NCBI GenBank assembly: GCA_937864035.1
Contig: CALMIO010000011.1
Span: forward strand, 77,957-141,956
Direction of reading: 5' to 3'
Origin: an uncultured Pseudomonadota bacterium
GTDB lineage: Bacteria > Bdellovibrionota_C > UBA2361 > CALMIO01
Length of the DNA stretch: 64,000 nucleotides
The notes beneath the pieces were generated by a model. It saw only the letters and a list, made by a program, of their open reading frames with translations, ran no database searches and was not told where the DNA came from. The position numbers were made by a program, and so were the translations under genes. Shown piece by piece: positions 1 to 9,421 of the stretch (the stretch's first letter is position 1; each line of letters opens with the position of its first letter).

Positions 1-154
1 AAAACAGAGGAGCCCCAGAAGCTAAGGCAATACCAAGACAGAGAGGTAGAGCCACTAAAAAAACAACTATTCCAGCCAATATGTCATCTTGCAGTTTCTC
101 GCCAATACGAGGCAAATGCTTGGCGTTAAGCGATTTTTGATTGCCTAAACTCAT
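1..154 (-). CDS. SulP family anion permease, N-terminal fragment
   Basis: The gene runs off the left edge; only the first 51 codons are present. They give a hydrophilic start and then the first membrane segment with [20 protein letters not shown] followed by ALASGAPLF, which is the characteristic N-terminus of SulP/SLC26 transporters (sulfate, bicarbonate or other anions). The ATG lies at 154, and the gene is divergent from the lytic transglycosylase at 207, so the 52 bp between them must hold both starts. Substrate cannot be told from the fragment, and a C-terminal STAS or carbonic anhydrase domain would lie outside the window. Confidence 0.82.
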   Translation of the reverse strand, partial: MSLGNQKSLNAKHLPRIGEKLQDDILAGIVVFLVALPLCLGIALASGAPLF

Positions 155-193
155 TGCATATACTAAAAACTTCTGAATATTACTTATTTTCTT

Positions 194-199
194 TATTCT
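194..199 (+). promoter_or_regulatory. -10-like TATTCT, 7 nt before ATG
   Basis: TATTCT is followed by 7 nt and the ATG at 207. A TTCTGA sits 17 bp upstream as a weak -35. If used, transcription would begin at or next to the start codon, giving a leaderless mRNA for the transglycosylase. The same arrangement recurs at several genes in the window. Confidence 0.4.
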
Positions 200-206
200 G
201 CTTTAC

Positions 207-995
207 ATGCGCAAGCCTCTAACCCCAATAAACACCTTGCAAAAAAAAGCTCCGCTAATCAAAACAGGCCTTATATTACTAGCTATAATCTCTAGCTGTT
301 GCTTTTCAGGGTGCGCTTCAACTTTTAACAGAAGATCAGAAAAAGAACTTTTCTTCGCTCGAAGCATCGACAAAAATCAACAATTAAACGAAGAGAAGCT
401 GTTAGAAGCTTTACTCTCTTATGGACCACCGGCAAAACCTCTGCCACCAATTATGCTCATAGACAATCACGAAGTAAGGCGAGAGATCTCCTTCTTAATG
501 CAAAACAAGAGCCAAACCATAAAACAAGGGATTCAAAGAGCAACTCCTTTTATAGGGATGATCAACTTAATCCTCTTGCATTTTGGCTTACCATACGAAC
601 TAATTCATATTCCTCTAATAGAAAGCAACTACGATCATAAAGCAGAGAGTTCGGCTGGCGCCGTCGGACTCTGGCAAATAATGAAACCCCTAGCAAAAGA
701 AAGCGGCATGAGAGTCGATTGGCTAAAAGATGAACGGTTCGACCCACTGCTTTCAACTTTTGTGGCCGCCAAACATTTCAACTGGTTATATAAACGATTC
801 AATGATTGGTGGCTCGCAATCGCTGCATACAACGCCGGGCAGGCAAGAATAAAAAATGCCATCGAAAAAGGAGGAAGTATGGATTTTTTTAAACTCGCAA
901 GAATGGGCTTAATACCCGAAGAAAGCATCCGCTTCGTCTCTAAATTCATCGCGCTCTCAATAATTTTTAAGCATCCAGCCGTTTATGGATTTTAA
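207..995 (+). CDS. Lytic transglycosylase lipoprotein (SLT domain)
   Basis: Predicted murein lytic transglycosylase that cleaves the MurNAc-GlcNAc bond in periplasmic peptidoglycan. The 262-residue protein has a basic N-terminus, a hydrophobic stretch and a lipobox FSGC (Cys36), so it should be a lipoprotein. The SLT (MltD/Slt70-like) domain spans about 110-250: catalytic Glu139 in IPLIESNYDHKA, then AVGLWQIM near 152-158 and AAYNAGQARI near 207. No LysM domain follows, so it is shorter than MltD. Start ATG 207 is chosen because it gives a complete lipoprotein signal. The family is clear; its specific cellular role is inferred. Confidence 0.9.
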   Translation: MRKPLTPINTLQKKAPLIKTGLILLAIISSCCFSGCASTFNRRSEKELFFARSIDKNQQLNEEKLLEALLSYGPPAKPLPPIMLIDNHEVRREISFLMQNKSQTIKQGIQRATPFIGMINLILLHFGLPYELIHIPLIESNYDHKAESSAGAVGLWQIMKPLAKESGMRVDWLKDERFDPLLSTFVAAKHFNWLYKRFNDWWLAIAAYNAGQARIKNAIEKGGSMDFFKLARMGLIPEESIRFVSKFIALSIIFKHPAVYGF

Positions 996-1031
996 TCTTT
1001 TGCAAAGTTTATAATTTTTCAGAATAGGCTT

Positions 1032-1048
1032 GCTCTGATCTTCAGAGC
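1032..1048 (+). terminator. Hairpin between transglycosylase and etfB
   Basis: GCTCTGA, loop TCT, TCAGAGC: a perfect 7-bp stem 36 nt after the transglycosylase stop. It is followed by GTTATAAATT rather than a clean T tract, so it is a weak intrinsic terminator at best. The TATAAA at 1051 just after it could be the -10 of etfB. Confidence 0.35.
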
Positions 1049-1066
1049 GTTATAAATTGCTATAAT

Positions 1067-1822
1067 ATGAAAATTTTAGTACCAATAAAAAGAGTTCCGG
1101 ATTACCAAAGCAAGGTCAAATTAACAGCTAGCGGAGACTCAATTGATCATTCAACCACAAAGTGGATCATTAACCCATTTGATGAAATAGCCCTTGAAGA
1201 AGCTCTAAGAATCAAAGAGCGCGGTTGCGCAAACGAAGTTGTCGCCATCAGCATAGGTCCGCTTGAAGTAGAAGCACAGCTGCGCTCGGCGCTAGCAATG
1301 GGCGCAGACTCGGCAATTTTAGCTAAAGTTGATCAAAACGAAATCGACTCAGCGGTAGCGGCTTCAATTTTAGCTGAGATCTGGAAAAGATCCGAATACT
1401 CGCTAGCAATTATTGGCAAGCAAGCGATCGACTCCGATGCCAGCCAAACACCACAATTACTAGCGGCAAAGCTGGGACTGCCAAGCGCGGCTTACGCGTC
1501 AAAAGTAACCATCAATCAAGAAAAAAAACAAGCTGAGGTAACTCGCGAAATCGATGGAGGACTGGAAACTGTCTTGGTCAAATTGCCAGCGATTATCTCT
1601 GTCGATCTACGCCTTAACGAACCGCGCTACGCCTCTTTGCCAAATATTATGAAGGCAAAGAAAAAACCTTTAGAGATAATTGCGGCTGAAACCTTGAATA
1701 TCAACCTTAAGCCGCTTATTAAAATACACAAGCTTGTCGCTCCCGAAAAACGAAAAACGGGTAAACGTGTTGAAAACGCGAAAGAATTGATAAACTATCT
1801 CAAATCGGAAAAAATTTTATAA
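1067..1822 (+). CDS. etfB: Electron transfer flavoprotein beta subunit
   Basis: Small subunit of electron transfer flavoprotein, a soluble AMP/FAD carrier that accepts electrons from acyl-CoA and related dehydrogenases. It begins MKILVPIKRVPDY, the usual EtfB start. It carries NPFDEIALEEALRIKE near 36-51, the adenine-nucleotide stretch around ALAMGADSAILA (about 80-91), and AIIGKQAIDSDASQ near 118-131. Length 251 is normal. The gene lies 9 nt before etfA and surely shares its transcript. TATAAA at 1051 and TATAAT at 1061 crowd the ATG and no ribosome-binding site is visible. Electron output is probably to the EtfD-like membrane protein at 38035-40236 (inference). Confidence 0.95.
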   Translation: MKILVPIKRVPDYQSKVKLTASGDSIDHSTTKWIINPFDEIALEEALRIKERGCANEVVAISIGPLEVEAQLRSALAMGADSAILAKVDQNEIDSAVAASILAEIWKRSEYSLAIIGKQAIDSDASQTPQLLAAKLGLPSAAYASKVTINQEKKQAEVTREIDGGLETVLVKLPAIISVDLRLNEPRYASLPNIMKAKKKPLEIIAAETLNINLKPLIKIHKLVAPEKRKTGKRVENAKELINYLKSEKIL

Positions 1823-1831
1823 AAATTACCA

Positions 1832-2836
1832 ATGAGCTCTATCATTATCTTTTTAGAACAGAACAAAACTGGTCAAATCAGCAAGGCTAGCAGAGCCGCC
1901 ATTAAAGCCGCCAAAGAGCATGCCGATCTTCATCTAGGGCAAACAAACACCTCTCTTTACGGATGCGTTTTGGGCCAAAATTCAAAATTAGCCGCCGAAC
2001 AATCTAGCCTTTACGGAATAAAAGAGTGCTTTTTCTCCGAAGATCCAATCTTTAATCACTTTAACCCGTGGTTATGGTCGGACATGGTATTCAAAATCGC
2101 TGCTCAACTCGAAGCGCTCTCGGTTTTTGCCGCCGCCACCTCAATCGGCAAAGACTTCGCCCCAAGAACCGCCGAAAAACTATCAGCCGCTCAAATATCA
2201 GATCTTTTAGCCATTCTACCTAACAATAAATTTAAACGTCCTTTATTCGCCGGAGATCTATTAGCTGAAGTTGAAGCCTTAACCGAAAAAAAAGTATGTA
2301 CAGTCAGAGCAACAGCTTTTGAGCCGCAAGCGGAGATCCCAAAACAAACAGAATTCAAAGCCATCAACATTGAACTCAGCCAAGATTTAAAAGATCTGGT
2401 AGCTAACGCTGGTTCATTCGTATCATCAGATCTCAGTCCAGCCGGCAGGCCCCAGCTTAACGAAGCCAGTATCGTAGTAAGCGGCGGTCGCGCACTCGGA
2501 TCAGCAGAAAATTTTGAAAAATACATCTATCCACTAGCCGACTCATTAGGGGCAGCCATTGGCGCTTCACGCGCGGCTGTTGATGCTGGATACGCGCCTA
2601 ACGATTGGCAAGTAGGGCAAACCGGCAAAACAGTAGCGCCAACTTTATATATAGCCATTGGCATTTCAGGGGCAATTCAACATATCGCCGGCATGAAAGA
2701 CTCAAAAATCATAGTTGCAATAAACAAAGACCCAGAAGCTCCGATTGCCGAGATAGCAGATTATTTTCTAGTTGGAGACCTGTTTGAAATCGTACCACAA
2801 CTCATAGAGGAAATCCGAACCGCGAAATTACCTTAG
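1832..2836 (+). CDS. etfA: Electron transfer flavoprotein alpha subunit
   Basis: Large subunit of ETF, forming a heterodimer with the product of the preceding gene and holding the redox-active FAD. The N-terminal domain (1-200) is Rossmann-like. The conserved C-terminal FAD domain is easy to see: [12 protein letters not shown] near 214-225, [20 protein letters not shown] near 235-254, then [20 protein letters not shown] and the closing [11 protein letters not shown]. Length 334 is slightly longer than usual. No Shine-Dalgarno precedes the ATG; translation may be coupled to etfB. The gene ends with TAG, showing that UAG is a normal stop in this genome. Confidence 0.95.
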   Translation: MSSIIIFLEQNKTGQISKASRAAIKAAKEHADLHLGQTNTSLYGCVLGQNSKLAAEQSSLYGIKECFFSEDPIFNHFNPWLWSDMVFKIAAQLEALSVFAAATSIGKDFAPRTAEKLSAAQISDLLAILPNNKFKRPLFAGDLLAEVEALTEKKVCTVRATAFEPQAEIPKQTEFKAINIELSQDLKDLVANAGSFVSSDLSPAGRPQLNEASIVVSGGRALGSAENFEKYIYPLADSLGAAIGASRAAVDAGYAPNDWQVGQTGKTVAPTLYIAIGISGAIQHIAGMKDSKIIVAINKDPEAPIAEIADYFLVGDLFEIVPQLIEEIRTAKLP

Positions 2837-2866
2837 CCAAAGCGACTAATAGATAATTTTCAAACC

Positions 2867-3382
2867 ATGAATAGCGGGAAAAATCAACGTATCAGACGAG
2901 CCAGAGTGCGAGAACTAACGGTACTAGTGATTTTAGCGGCCGTGTCGATTATAACTATTTTATCTCTCTCAACTTACCTTGAAAGAGATAAATTTATAGA
3001 AGGAGTGTTCGTCAGGCACAATGGCACCGAAACCTTGCCTTTCCGCTTCGAGATCACGGCTGACCAGCAAACGCGAGCTCGAGGTTTAATGTTTCGCAAA
3101 AGCCTTCCTCAACGTGAAGGAATGTTATTTGTTTTTCCAACCACCGATGATCATTCCTTTTGGATGCGAAACACCTTCATATCTCTTGATATAATTTTTC
3201 TAGGAGAAGATTTCAGAGTTGTTGGTATCTTAGAAAATGTGCCAATTCTAAATGATCAATTGAGAAAAATAGGCGCAAAAAGCCTATACGCGGTCGAACT
3301 AGCCGCCGGATCAGCTAAAAAACACGGCATTGAAAAAGGGGTTCTTTTAAAATTAAATAAACCTCCACCAAAAGGCAAATGA
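2867..3382 (+). CDS. DUF192 family membrane-anchored protein
   Basis: A 171-residue protein with one N-terminal membrane helix (about 17-40) and a DUF192 domain (about 55-165). Visible family motifs are ARGLMFRKSLPQREGMLFVF, SFWMRNTFISLDIIFL and AVELAAGSA near the end. DUF192 proteins are widespread in exported or anchored form and have no firm biochemical role. It lies 30 nt after etfA and its last codon overlaps the start of the following gene by 4 nt (ATGA), so it is the middle gene of a co-transcribed run. A link to ETF function is not implied by the sequence. Confidence 0.85.
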   Translation: MNSGKNQRIRRARVRELTVLVILAAVSIITILSLSTYLERDKFIEGVFVRHNGTETLPFRFEITADQQTRARGLMFRKSLPQREGMLFVFPTTDDHSFWMRNTFISLDIIFLGEDFRVVGILENVPILNDQLRKIGAKSLYAVELAAGSAKKHGIEKGVLLKLNKPPPKGK

Positions 3383-5214
3383 AAGTAGCCGCCAAAGCAG
3401 AAATTTCCACTAACAGCTTAATCAAAACCTTTTGTCTAATAATTTCCCTCTTAGCGTTTGGAGCTTCTCCGCTCAACGCTCGAATCGCAATTTCAATTGC
3501 GGTTTTTTTCTTTATCTTATTTTGCCGCAAAAGTGATCAAGCGCAACTGTCAAAACAGATTGGATTTTGTCTAGGATTTACACTGACTTTCTTTGAGTCG
3601 CTCGGAGGCTATCCCTTGCTGAGTTTCGCCGCCTGCTTAGCTCTTTTTGACCAAGCAAAAATTACTTTTAAAAAAATACCTTTTAAAGGCTTTCTAGTAC
3701 TGATAGCAATCTGGATTGTCGTTCGCTTTTTTACTGACTACTCTATTGAGCACATTCAACAAGCCATAGCTCAAGGCGCTTTGCAAGAGCTATTTGCGGT
3801 AGGTGTCAGCAGTTCTAATTCGACCCTCTTAAAAATATTTTACTTTAGCAATTATTTTTTGCTCTCTCTTTTTTTACTTGCCTTCGCCAGCCAAGTGGAA
3901 ATGAGAAAGGCTTTTCTACGCGGCTTAAATTACGGAGTGCCAATTGCGGTTATTTTATCGATTTATCAGATCATAGAACCTAGAAATTTTTTAATGAACA
4001 ACACTAATTCATTTTGGATCGGCACTGGCCGGACCAGCGGTAGTTTCAGCGATCCAAATAGTTTTGGCGTTTGTGCGGCGCTAATTTTACCTCTACTTAT
4101 TTCAAGCCAAGAAAACGGATTAAAATTACCTTTATTAAGGCTCAGCGGCTTACTTGGATTAACTCTGCTGGCTTTTTTTTCTGGCTCTCGCACGTTTGTT
4201 TTGATTTTAGCAATCTACATAATTTCAGCCGCGTTCAAAGCGATAGAGAAAACACAACAACAAGAGAGAGAGAGCTCGCAATTTAAAAATAAGTTTTGGC
4301 TATTTGCTTTTACTGGATGTCTCCTCGCCGGTTGTTTGTTTTTATACTTTGCCCAAAATCCTGCACTAAGTAGAAGTTTAGCGGCATTTAATATCTACCA
4401 ATTAAAAGAAACCATTTTTAGCAGATCGGTTTTTTGGCGAGCCGATTTAAATTTATTCAAACAAAATCCAATTTTCGGAGTCGGATTTAACGACTTTCGC
4501 TTATACCTTCCAGAGTCGCTCAAACAGCTTGGAATAAATATAAATGGCTGGAGCGATAATCCAAACAGTTTTTATCTGGCAATTCTAACGGAACTTGGAA
4601 TTGTTGGGGCTCTATTGCTGATTTACGGACTGAGCCAGCTTCAATTTAAAAAATTTACCGAGCGCTCCTCTTTGACAGCTCGCCTAAGCCTATCAGGGTT
4701 AATTATAGCCTTGTTTTTTGGTCCGCACTTTGAATTTACCGAAGTAGCTATTTTGTCGACGTTTATTCTAGCTGAAAACTTCGATTTAAAATTAGATTCC
4801 CCTAGTGTGTGGCATAAAAGAGCGACTCATTTAACGATAATCGCTTTTTTGTCTATATTCATAATCAAAGCTGTTCTTTCAAATGAAGGTGGATATTTTA
4901 TTTCTGGCAGATCTTTGTGGCTAAAAGGGAACGCGCGGCTGACACTAAATTGCGACAGCCTTAATCAAGCTGGTTTCATCTTAGCAAACGACCATTCTTT
5001 CTCGACCATCGGTTTTAAAGTAATCACCGGTAACAACCAACAAATAATAACCGATCATTTGCGCCCAAAAGAGCGAAAAAAATTCTCGATTAATTGCAGC
5101 GGCGATCAAAAAAAGATCTTTATAAAATACAAAGCAAATCAGCTCGCTACAAAAAAGTTAGGAGCAACAAAAAAAGATCAAAGGTGGCTTTCGCTTAGGT
5201 TAAGCAAGCTTTAA
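3379..5214 (+). CDS. O-antigen ligase/polymerase-like membrane protein
   Basis: A 611-residue polytopic protein with about ten to twelve hydrophobic segments in residues 15-500 and a soluble tail. The Wzy_C/WaaL signature lies around 350-410: [20 protein letters not shown], then a loop and [30 protein letters not shown] near 220 also fits the family. Such proteins join or polymerise lipid-linked glycans on the periplasmic face. The roughly 110-residue C-terminal tail after the last helix is basic and not recognised. The start overlaps the DUF192 stop by 4 nt. The 3' end overlaps convergent sucD by 20 nt. Ligase and polymerase cannot be told apart from sequence alone. Confidence 0.8.
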   Translation: MKVAAKAEISTNSLIKTFCLIISLLAFGASPLNARIAISIAVFFFILFCRKSDQAQLSKQIGFCLGFTLTFFESLGGYPLLSFAACLALFDQAKITFKKIPFKGFLVLIAIWIVVRFFTDYSIEHIQQAIAQGALQELFAVGVSSSNSTLLKIFYFSNYFLLSLFLLAFASQVEMRKAFLRGLNYGVPIAVILSIYQIIEPRNFLMNNTNSFWIGTGRTSGSFSDPNSFGVCAALILPLLISSQENGLKLPLLRLSGLLGLTLLAFFSGSRTFVLILAIYIISAAFKAIEKTQQQERESSQFKNKFWLFAFTGCLLAGCLFLYFAQNPALSRSLAAFNIYQLKETIFSRSVFWRADLNLFKQNPIFGVGFNDFRLYLPESLKQLGININGWSDNPNSFYLAILTELGIVGALLLIYGLSQLQFKKFTERSSLTARLSLSGLIIALFFGPHFEFTEVAILSTFILAENFDLKLDSPSVWHKRATHLTIIAFLSIFIIKAVLSNEGGYFISGRSLWLKGNARLTLNCDSLNQAGFILANDHSFSTIGFKVITGNNQQIITDHLRPKERKKFSINCSGDQKKIFIKYKANQLATKKLGATKKDQRWLSLRLSKL

Positions 5215-6064
5215 GAGCAGAGCCGATCTCAGCCGGCGAACGAGTAATCCTTATCCCTGCCGAAGCCATTGCCTCAAATTTAGACTCAGCGCCGCCACTA
5301 GAACCAGATATAATGGCGCCAGCGTGTCCCATTCTTCTGCCTGCAGGAGCGCTCGCTCCAGCAATAAAACCAACCACTGGTTTTTTCATATTGGCTTTTA
5401 CCCAAGCGGCCGCCTCTTCTTCGGCAGAGCCGCCAATCTCACCGATCATAACAACTGCATCCGTTTCAGGATCTTTGTTAAACAACTCCAACACATCAAT
5501 GAAATTAGTTCCATTTAAAGGATCTCCACCAATACCAACACAAGTTGATTGTCCTAAGCCAAGCATGGTGAGCTGAAAAACCGCTTCATAAGTAAGAGTG
5601 CCGCTACGCGACACGACTCCAATCCTTCCTTTTTGGTGAATAGCGCCCGGCATAATCCCAATCTTTGCTTCGCCTGGTGTAATAACTCCCGGGCAATTGG
5701 GGCCAATCAACCGAGTTCTGCGTCCGCGCATAAATTGTTGGACTTTAAGCATGTCCAAAACGGGAATACCCTCAGTAATACAAATTACCAGATCTAAATC
5801 GGCATCAACAGCTTCCATAATAGCATCGGCGGCAAAGGGTGGTGGAACGTAAATAATACTAACATTGCCTCCTGTCGCGCGTTTCGCCTCAGCAACGGTA
5901 TTAAAGAGAGGAATTCCTTCAAAATCCCCCCCTGCTTTTCCGGGACTGACGCCCGCGATCATTTGAGTTCCATACTCTTTACAAAGCTTCGTGTGAAAAG
6001 AGCCGCTTTTGCCGGTAATGCCCTGAGTAATAACTTTCGAATTTTTATCAACTAAAATGCTCAT
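5195..6064 (-). CDS. sucD: Succinyl-CoA ligase (ADP/GDP-forming), alpha subunit
   Basis: Alpha subunit of the TCA-cycle enzyme converting succinyl-CoA to succinate with NTP formation. Length 289 is canonical. It starts [19 protein letters not shown], has the CoA-binding Rossmann region, [16 protein letters not shown] near 154-169, [12 protein letters not shown], and the phospho-histidine loop [16 protein letters not shown] near 243-258. It follows sucC by 26 nt. No Shine-Dalgarno is seen. It closes a minus-strand run SPFH-SPFH-mdh-sucC-sucD and converges on the O-antigen ligase gene with a 20-nt overlap. Confidence 0.97.
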   Translation of the reverse strand: MSILVDKNSKVITQGITGKSGSFHTKLCKEYGTQMIAGVSPGKAGGDFEGIPLFNTVAEAKRATGGNVSIIYVPPPFAADAIMEAVDADLDLVICITEGIPVLDMLKVQQFMRGRRTRLIGPNCPGVITPGEAKIGIMPGAIHQKGRIGVVSRSGTLTYEAVFQLTMLGLGQSTCVGIGGDPLNGTNFIDVLELFNKDPETDAVVMIGEIGGSAEEEAAAWVKANMKKPVVGFIAGASAPAGRRMGHAGAIISGSSGGAESKFEAMASAGIRITRSPAEIGSALKACLT

Positions 6065-6090
6065 AATAAAAAATAATCAAAATTTAACAA

Positions 6091-7251
6091 CTATCTACCA
6101 ACAGCGGCCACTATCTTTTTAGCTGCTTCATCCATGGTATCAGCTGGAACAATTCGCAAATTCGACTTAGAGAGAATCTCTCTGCCCTGCTGAACGTTGG
6201 TTCCTTGCAATCTGACCACCAACGGCACCTTAACGCCAAGCTCGCTAGCTGCCTCAACTATACCACTAGCTATCAGATCACAACGCATTATTCCCCCAAA
6301 AATATTAACAAGGATACCGCGCACTTGCGAGTCCGAGAGCAAGATTTTAAAAGCCTCAACTACCGTCTCTTTGCTCGCACCACCGCCAACATCCAAAAAA
6401 TTAGCAGGATTCCCTCCATTAAGCTTAATAATATCCATCGTCGCCATCGCCAGTCCGGCGCCATTTACCAAACAACCAATATTTCCCTCAAGCGCGATAT
6501 AGCTTAACCCAAATTTACCAGCCTTAAGATCTTTCGGATCAATCTCATCGTAATCAGCCATGCCTTTTAATTCCATCTGCCGATATAAAGCATTTTCATC
6601 AACCGAGCACTTAGCATCGAGCAAAACCCACTCTTCGGATTTAGTAAGAACCAACGGGTTAATTTCAATCAAACTAAAGTCGCGCTGGGTGAAAGCTTTA
6701 TAAAGATTGATAACTATCTCGCCAAGCTTTTTAGCCAACTCCCCTGAAACTCCAAAAAGAGCTGCCAGCTTGGCTACCTCAAAGCCTTGCGGTCCCAAAG
6801 ATGAGAAAGCAAGCTTGACTATCTTTTCTGGATGTTTGGCGGCAGTTTCTTCAATGTCAACTCCACCTTCGGCCGAAGCTATCAGAGTGATTGCTCGTTT
6901 TGAGCGATCAACTAGCAAGCTCAAATAAAACTCCCGATCAATATCGCAAGCTTTTGTAAGATAAACTTTTTTAACAATCTTGCCAGCGCTTCCAGTTTGT
7001 GGAGTAATCAATTTCATTCCTATCATCTGCTCGGCAACCGTGCGAGCTTCAACCGGGGATTTGACGAGCTTAATACCACCCGCTTTGCCCCTGCCTCCAG
7101 CGTGAACCTGCGCCTTGAGAACACAAAGAGGTGTTTGAAAAAAATCATAAGCGGCCTCAACCTCGGCCGGAGTGTAACACAAACGGCCATCAATCACTGG
7201 CAGATTATATTTTTTTAGGAGCTCCTTAGCTTGATATTCATGCAAATTCAT
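6091..7251 (-). CDS. sucC: Succinyl-CoA ligase (ADP-forming), beta subunit
   Basis: Beta subunit with an N-terminal ATP-grasp domain. The start MNLHEYQAKELLKKYNLPV is diagnostic. KAQVHAGGRGKAGGIKL near 46-62 is the nucleotide-binding loop, IEINPLVLT near 195 and LDAKCSVDENA provide metal ligands, and NIFGGIMRCDLIASGIV in the C-terminal domain contacts the alpha subunit. Length 386 is canonical. It stands 44 nt after mdh and 26 nt before sucD on the same strand. The order mdh-sucC-sucD is common in proteobacterial TCA operons (family knowledge). Confidence 0.97.
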   Translation of the reverse strand: MNLHEYQAKELLKKYNLPVIDGRLCYTPAEVEAAYDFFQTPLCVLKAQVHAGGRGKAGGIKLVKSPVEARTVAEQMIGMKLITPQTGSAGKIVKKVYLTKACDIDREFYLSLLVDRSKRAITLIASAEGGVDIEETAAKHPEKIVKLAFSSLGPQGFEVAKLAALFGVSGELAKKLGEIVINLYKAFTQRDFSLIEINPLVLTKSEEWVLLDAKCSVDENALYRQMELKGMADYDEIDPKDLKAGKFGLSYIALEGNIGCLVNGAGLAMATMDIIKLNGGNPANFLDVGGGASKETVVEAFKILLSDSQVRGILVNIFGGIMRCDLIASGIVEAASELGVKVPLVVRLQGTNVQQGREILSKSNLRIVPADTMDEAAKKIVAAVGR

Positions 7252-7295
7252 ATATTTATCACTCTATAAAAAATCTTGTTTAAATCCGTAAAAAA

Positions 7296-8228
7296 TCAAA
7301 GAAGCTCAACGACCGTTTTGACTTTAGCGGCGCTTGCCATCAAGGCAGATTTTTCTTGAGAACTTAATTCAATCTCAACTATTTTTTCGACTCCTCCAGC
7401 TCCAATCACAACCGGAACCCCAAAGTAAATTCCATTAACGCCGTACTGGCCCTGACAGAGAGCCGAAGCAGTAAGTAGGTTTTTTCTGTCAAACAGATAG
7501 CTTTCGGCCATCAAAGTAGCCGCCGCCGCCGGGGAATAAAATGCCGAGCCTGTTTTTAACAAAGCAACTATCTCTCCGCCAGCGCCAGCAACACGCTTCT
7601 CAATACCATCAAGCTGATCGGCGGAAAGAAATTTGGAAACCGGCACGCCGCTGGCGTTGGCAAGAGATCTAACGGCGACCATCTCGTCTCCATGCCCTCC
7701 CATGACCATCGCCGAAATCGAAAAATTCGAGATCTTCAAAGCCTCCGAAAGAAAAGCCTCGTACCGAGCCGAATCCAGTACACCCGCCATTCCAACAACT
7801 CGCGCCGAGGGGAAACCAGTCGTTTTCCAAGCCAAATAAACCATAGCGTCTAGGGGATTTGTAACTACAATCACAAATGAGTTTGGTGCGTATTTTTTGA
7901 TACCATCAGCAACCTGTCTGATAATATCACCGTTAATTTTAACTAAATCTTCTCTTGTCATTCCGGGTTTACGGGGCAGACCCGATGTAACTATACAAAG
8001 ATCAGAGCCGGCAATATCTTCAAGTTTATTGGTGCCACTTATAGAAAAATCTAAGCCGAAGACCGCCGCTAAATGGGAGAGATCTAAAGCCTTCCCTTGA
8101 GGCATCCCTTCAACAACATCATACAAAACAACATCACCCAAAGAACGCATACCACACAGCAAACCAAGGGTTCCGCCAATTTGTCCAGCGCCGATTAAGG
8201 CGATCTTTTTTCTATTTTTTTGACTCAT
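7296..8228 (-). CDS. mdh: Malate dehydrogenase
   Basis: NAD-dependent malate dehydrogenase of the LDH-like type, oxidising malate to oxaloacetate. The N-terminal Rossmann loop is IALIGAGQIGGTLG. SGLPRKPGMTREDLVKIN holds the substrate-loop arginine, VVTNPLDAMVYLAWK follows, and the catalytic histidine is in MVMGGHGDEMVAVR. About 310 residues, full length. The reading frame opens two codons earlier with TTG, but ATG 8228 is the better start. No Shine-Dalgarno is present. It heads the mdh-sucC-sucD part of the operon and lies 61 nt below an SPFH gene. Confidence 0.95.
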   Translation of the reverse strand: MSQKNRKKIALIGAGQIGGTLGLLCGMRSLGDVVLYDVVEGMPQGKALDLSHLAAVFGLDFSISGTNKLEDIAGSDLCIVTSGLPRKPGMTREDLVKINGDIIRQVADGIKKYAPNSFVIVVTNPLDAMVYLAWKTTGFPSARVVGMAGVLDSARYEAFLSEALKISNFSISAMVMGGHGDEMVAVRSLANASGVPVSKFLSADQLDGIEKRVAGAGGEIVALLKTGSAFYSPAAAATLMAESYLFDRKNLLTASALCQGQYGVNGIYFGVPVVIGAGGVEKIVEIELSSQEKSALMASAAKVKTVVELL

Positions 8229-8289
8229 AAACAATCTTAAAACAATAGAGATAAAAAACTAAATCACTGATAAACAATCAATAGAGAAA

Positions 8290-9420
8290 TTACTTAGCAA
8301 AATTATCATCACCTGCTCCTTCTTTATCGTCCTTCCGAGCGCTCTTTTTTCTAGACGACTCCTTTAAGCCTTCAAAAAGTCCGATCTGTTCAGCCAGTTG
8401 ATTAAGATCAACCTTTTTGACACCAACGCTATTAGTAGCGCTTGCGGAGCCCTGATCAAATGTCAGAAACTTAGAGTCTCCAGCTTTTAATTGCTTTGCT
8501 ATTTCAAGCTTCAAAAGGCTCCGACCTCCAGCGCCGGCAAATGCGGCAATCTGCTTAATCATTCCCTCTACTTCAGCTTGCCCAGCGGCAAGAATTGCTT
8601 TAGCCTCATTAGCTTTAGCGGCGTAATAACCATCACCTTCAAGTTGAGCCTGTCTTTTAAATCCTTCAGCTTCCGCCAATTCGCGATTAACAGCCGCTTG
8701 CATATTGTTATACTCGCGCTCCTTGTCCGCTTCAACGGTTGCTTTGCGTAGTTTTTCTCTCTGGGTTTGCTGCTCTAAAGTTTGCACCTCGTTAATTCTC
8801 TCCTGATAACTTGAATCAATTGTTCCATCCGGCAAGATTCTCTCAAAACGGTGCTCTCCAAGATTAACGTTATGAATTATAATGCCGTACGGCTTAAGCC
8901 GCTCTTGCATCGCTTGCTTAACTTTTTCTCCAGCCTCAAATTTCTGGCGATTATCAAAAAAACTGGCAGTGCGCAGTTCGTTCATGTATGTCCTGATATC
9001 CGCCCTGCCAACAGCAAAAACAATCTTCCTTATCTCTTCATCATCAACAGCGACTTCATTAACAAGCTTAGCTATAGCTTGAGAATTATCAGCTATACTA
9101 TATTGCACCTTAACTGCCAGCATAACCTCATTGCCATCGAGCGCTCGTGTTTGAACAAAATCTGAAGCATTTGAATCAGCCACTCTTTGCCCCCAAGCAA
9201 TCTCTTTAAGACGGGTGTCAAAACGATAAATCGAATCCCATGGCCAAACAACAACCAGTTGCCCGCGATTGATGACTTTTTGACTAATGCCTCCTCCAGC
9301 TATAGGAGGAAGTTTTCGAAAGAGCACTCCTACCTCACTCGGAGCCAGTTGCTGGACGCCGGTATCGCACCCTGTCAAAATAAAAGCAAACGACAAAACA
9401 ACAAAGAGCCGCGTTAACAT
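8290..9420 (-). CDS. SPFH/prohibitin-family lipoprotein (HflC-like)
   Basis: An SPFH-domain protein anchored to the membrane, here by a lipobox (LTGC, Cys17 counted from ATG 9420). The SPFH domain spans about 25-240 (APSEVGVLFRKLPP at its start). A long charged Ala/Glu-rich coiled coil follows, ending near residue 310. The C-terminal tail is rich in Lys and Asp. The longer frame from 9447 would destroy the signal sequence; ATG 9420 sits 1 nt after the stop of the upstream SPFH gene, indicating coupled translation. Paired SPFH proteins such as HflK/HflC form large ring-shaped membrane assemblies; that this pair does so is inference. Confidence 0.85.
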   Translation of the reverse strand: MLTRLFVVLSFAFILTGCDTGVQQLAPSEVGVLFRKLPPIAGGGISQKVINRGQLVVVWPWDSIYRFDTRLKEIAWGQRVADSNASDFVQTRALDGNEVMLAVKVQYSIADNSQAIAKLVNEVAVDDEEIRKIVFAVGRADIRTYMNELRTASFFDNRQKFEAGEKVKQAMQERLKPYGIIIHNVNLGEHRFERILPDGTIDSSYQERINEVQTLEQQTQREKLRKATVEADKEREYNNMQAAVNRELAEAEGFKRQAQLEGDGYYAAKANEAKAILAAGQAEVEGMIKQIAAFAGAGGRSLLKLEIAKQLKAGDSKFLTFDQGSASATNSVGVKKVDLNQLAEQIGLFEGLKESSRKKSARKDDKEGAGDDNFAK

Positions 9421-9421
9421 T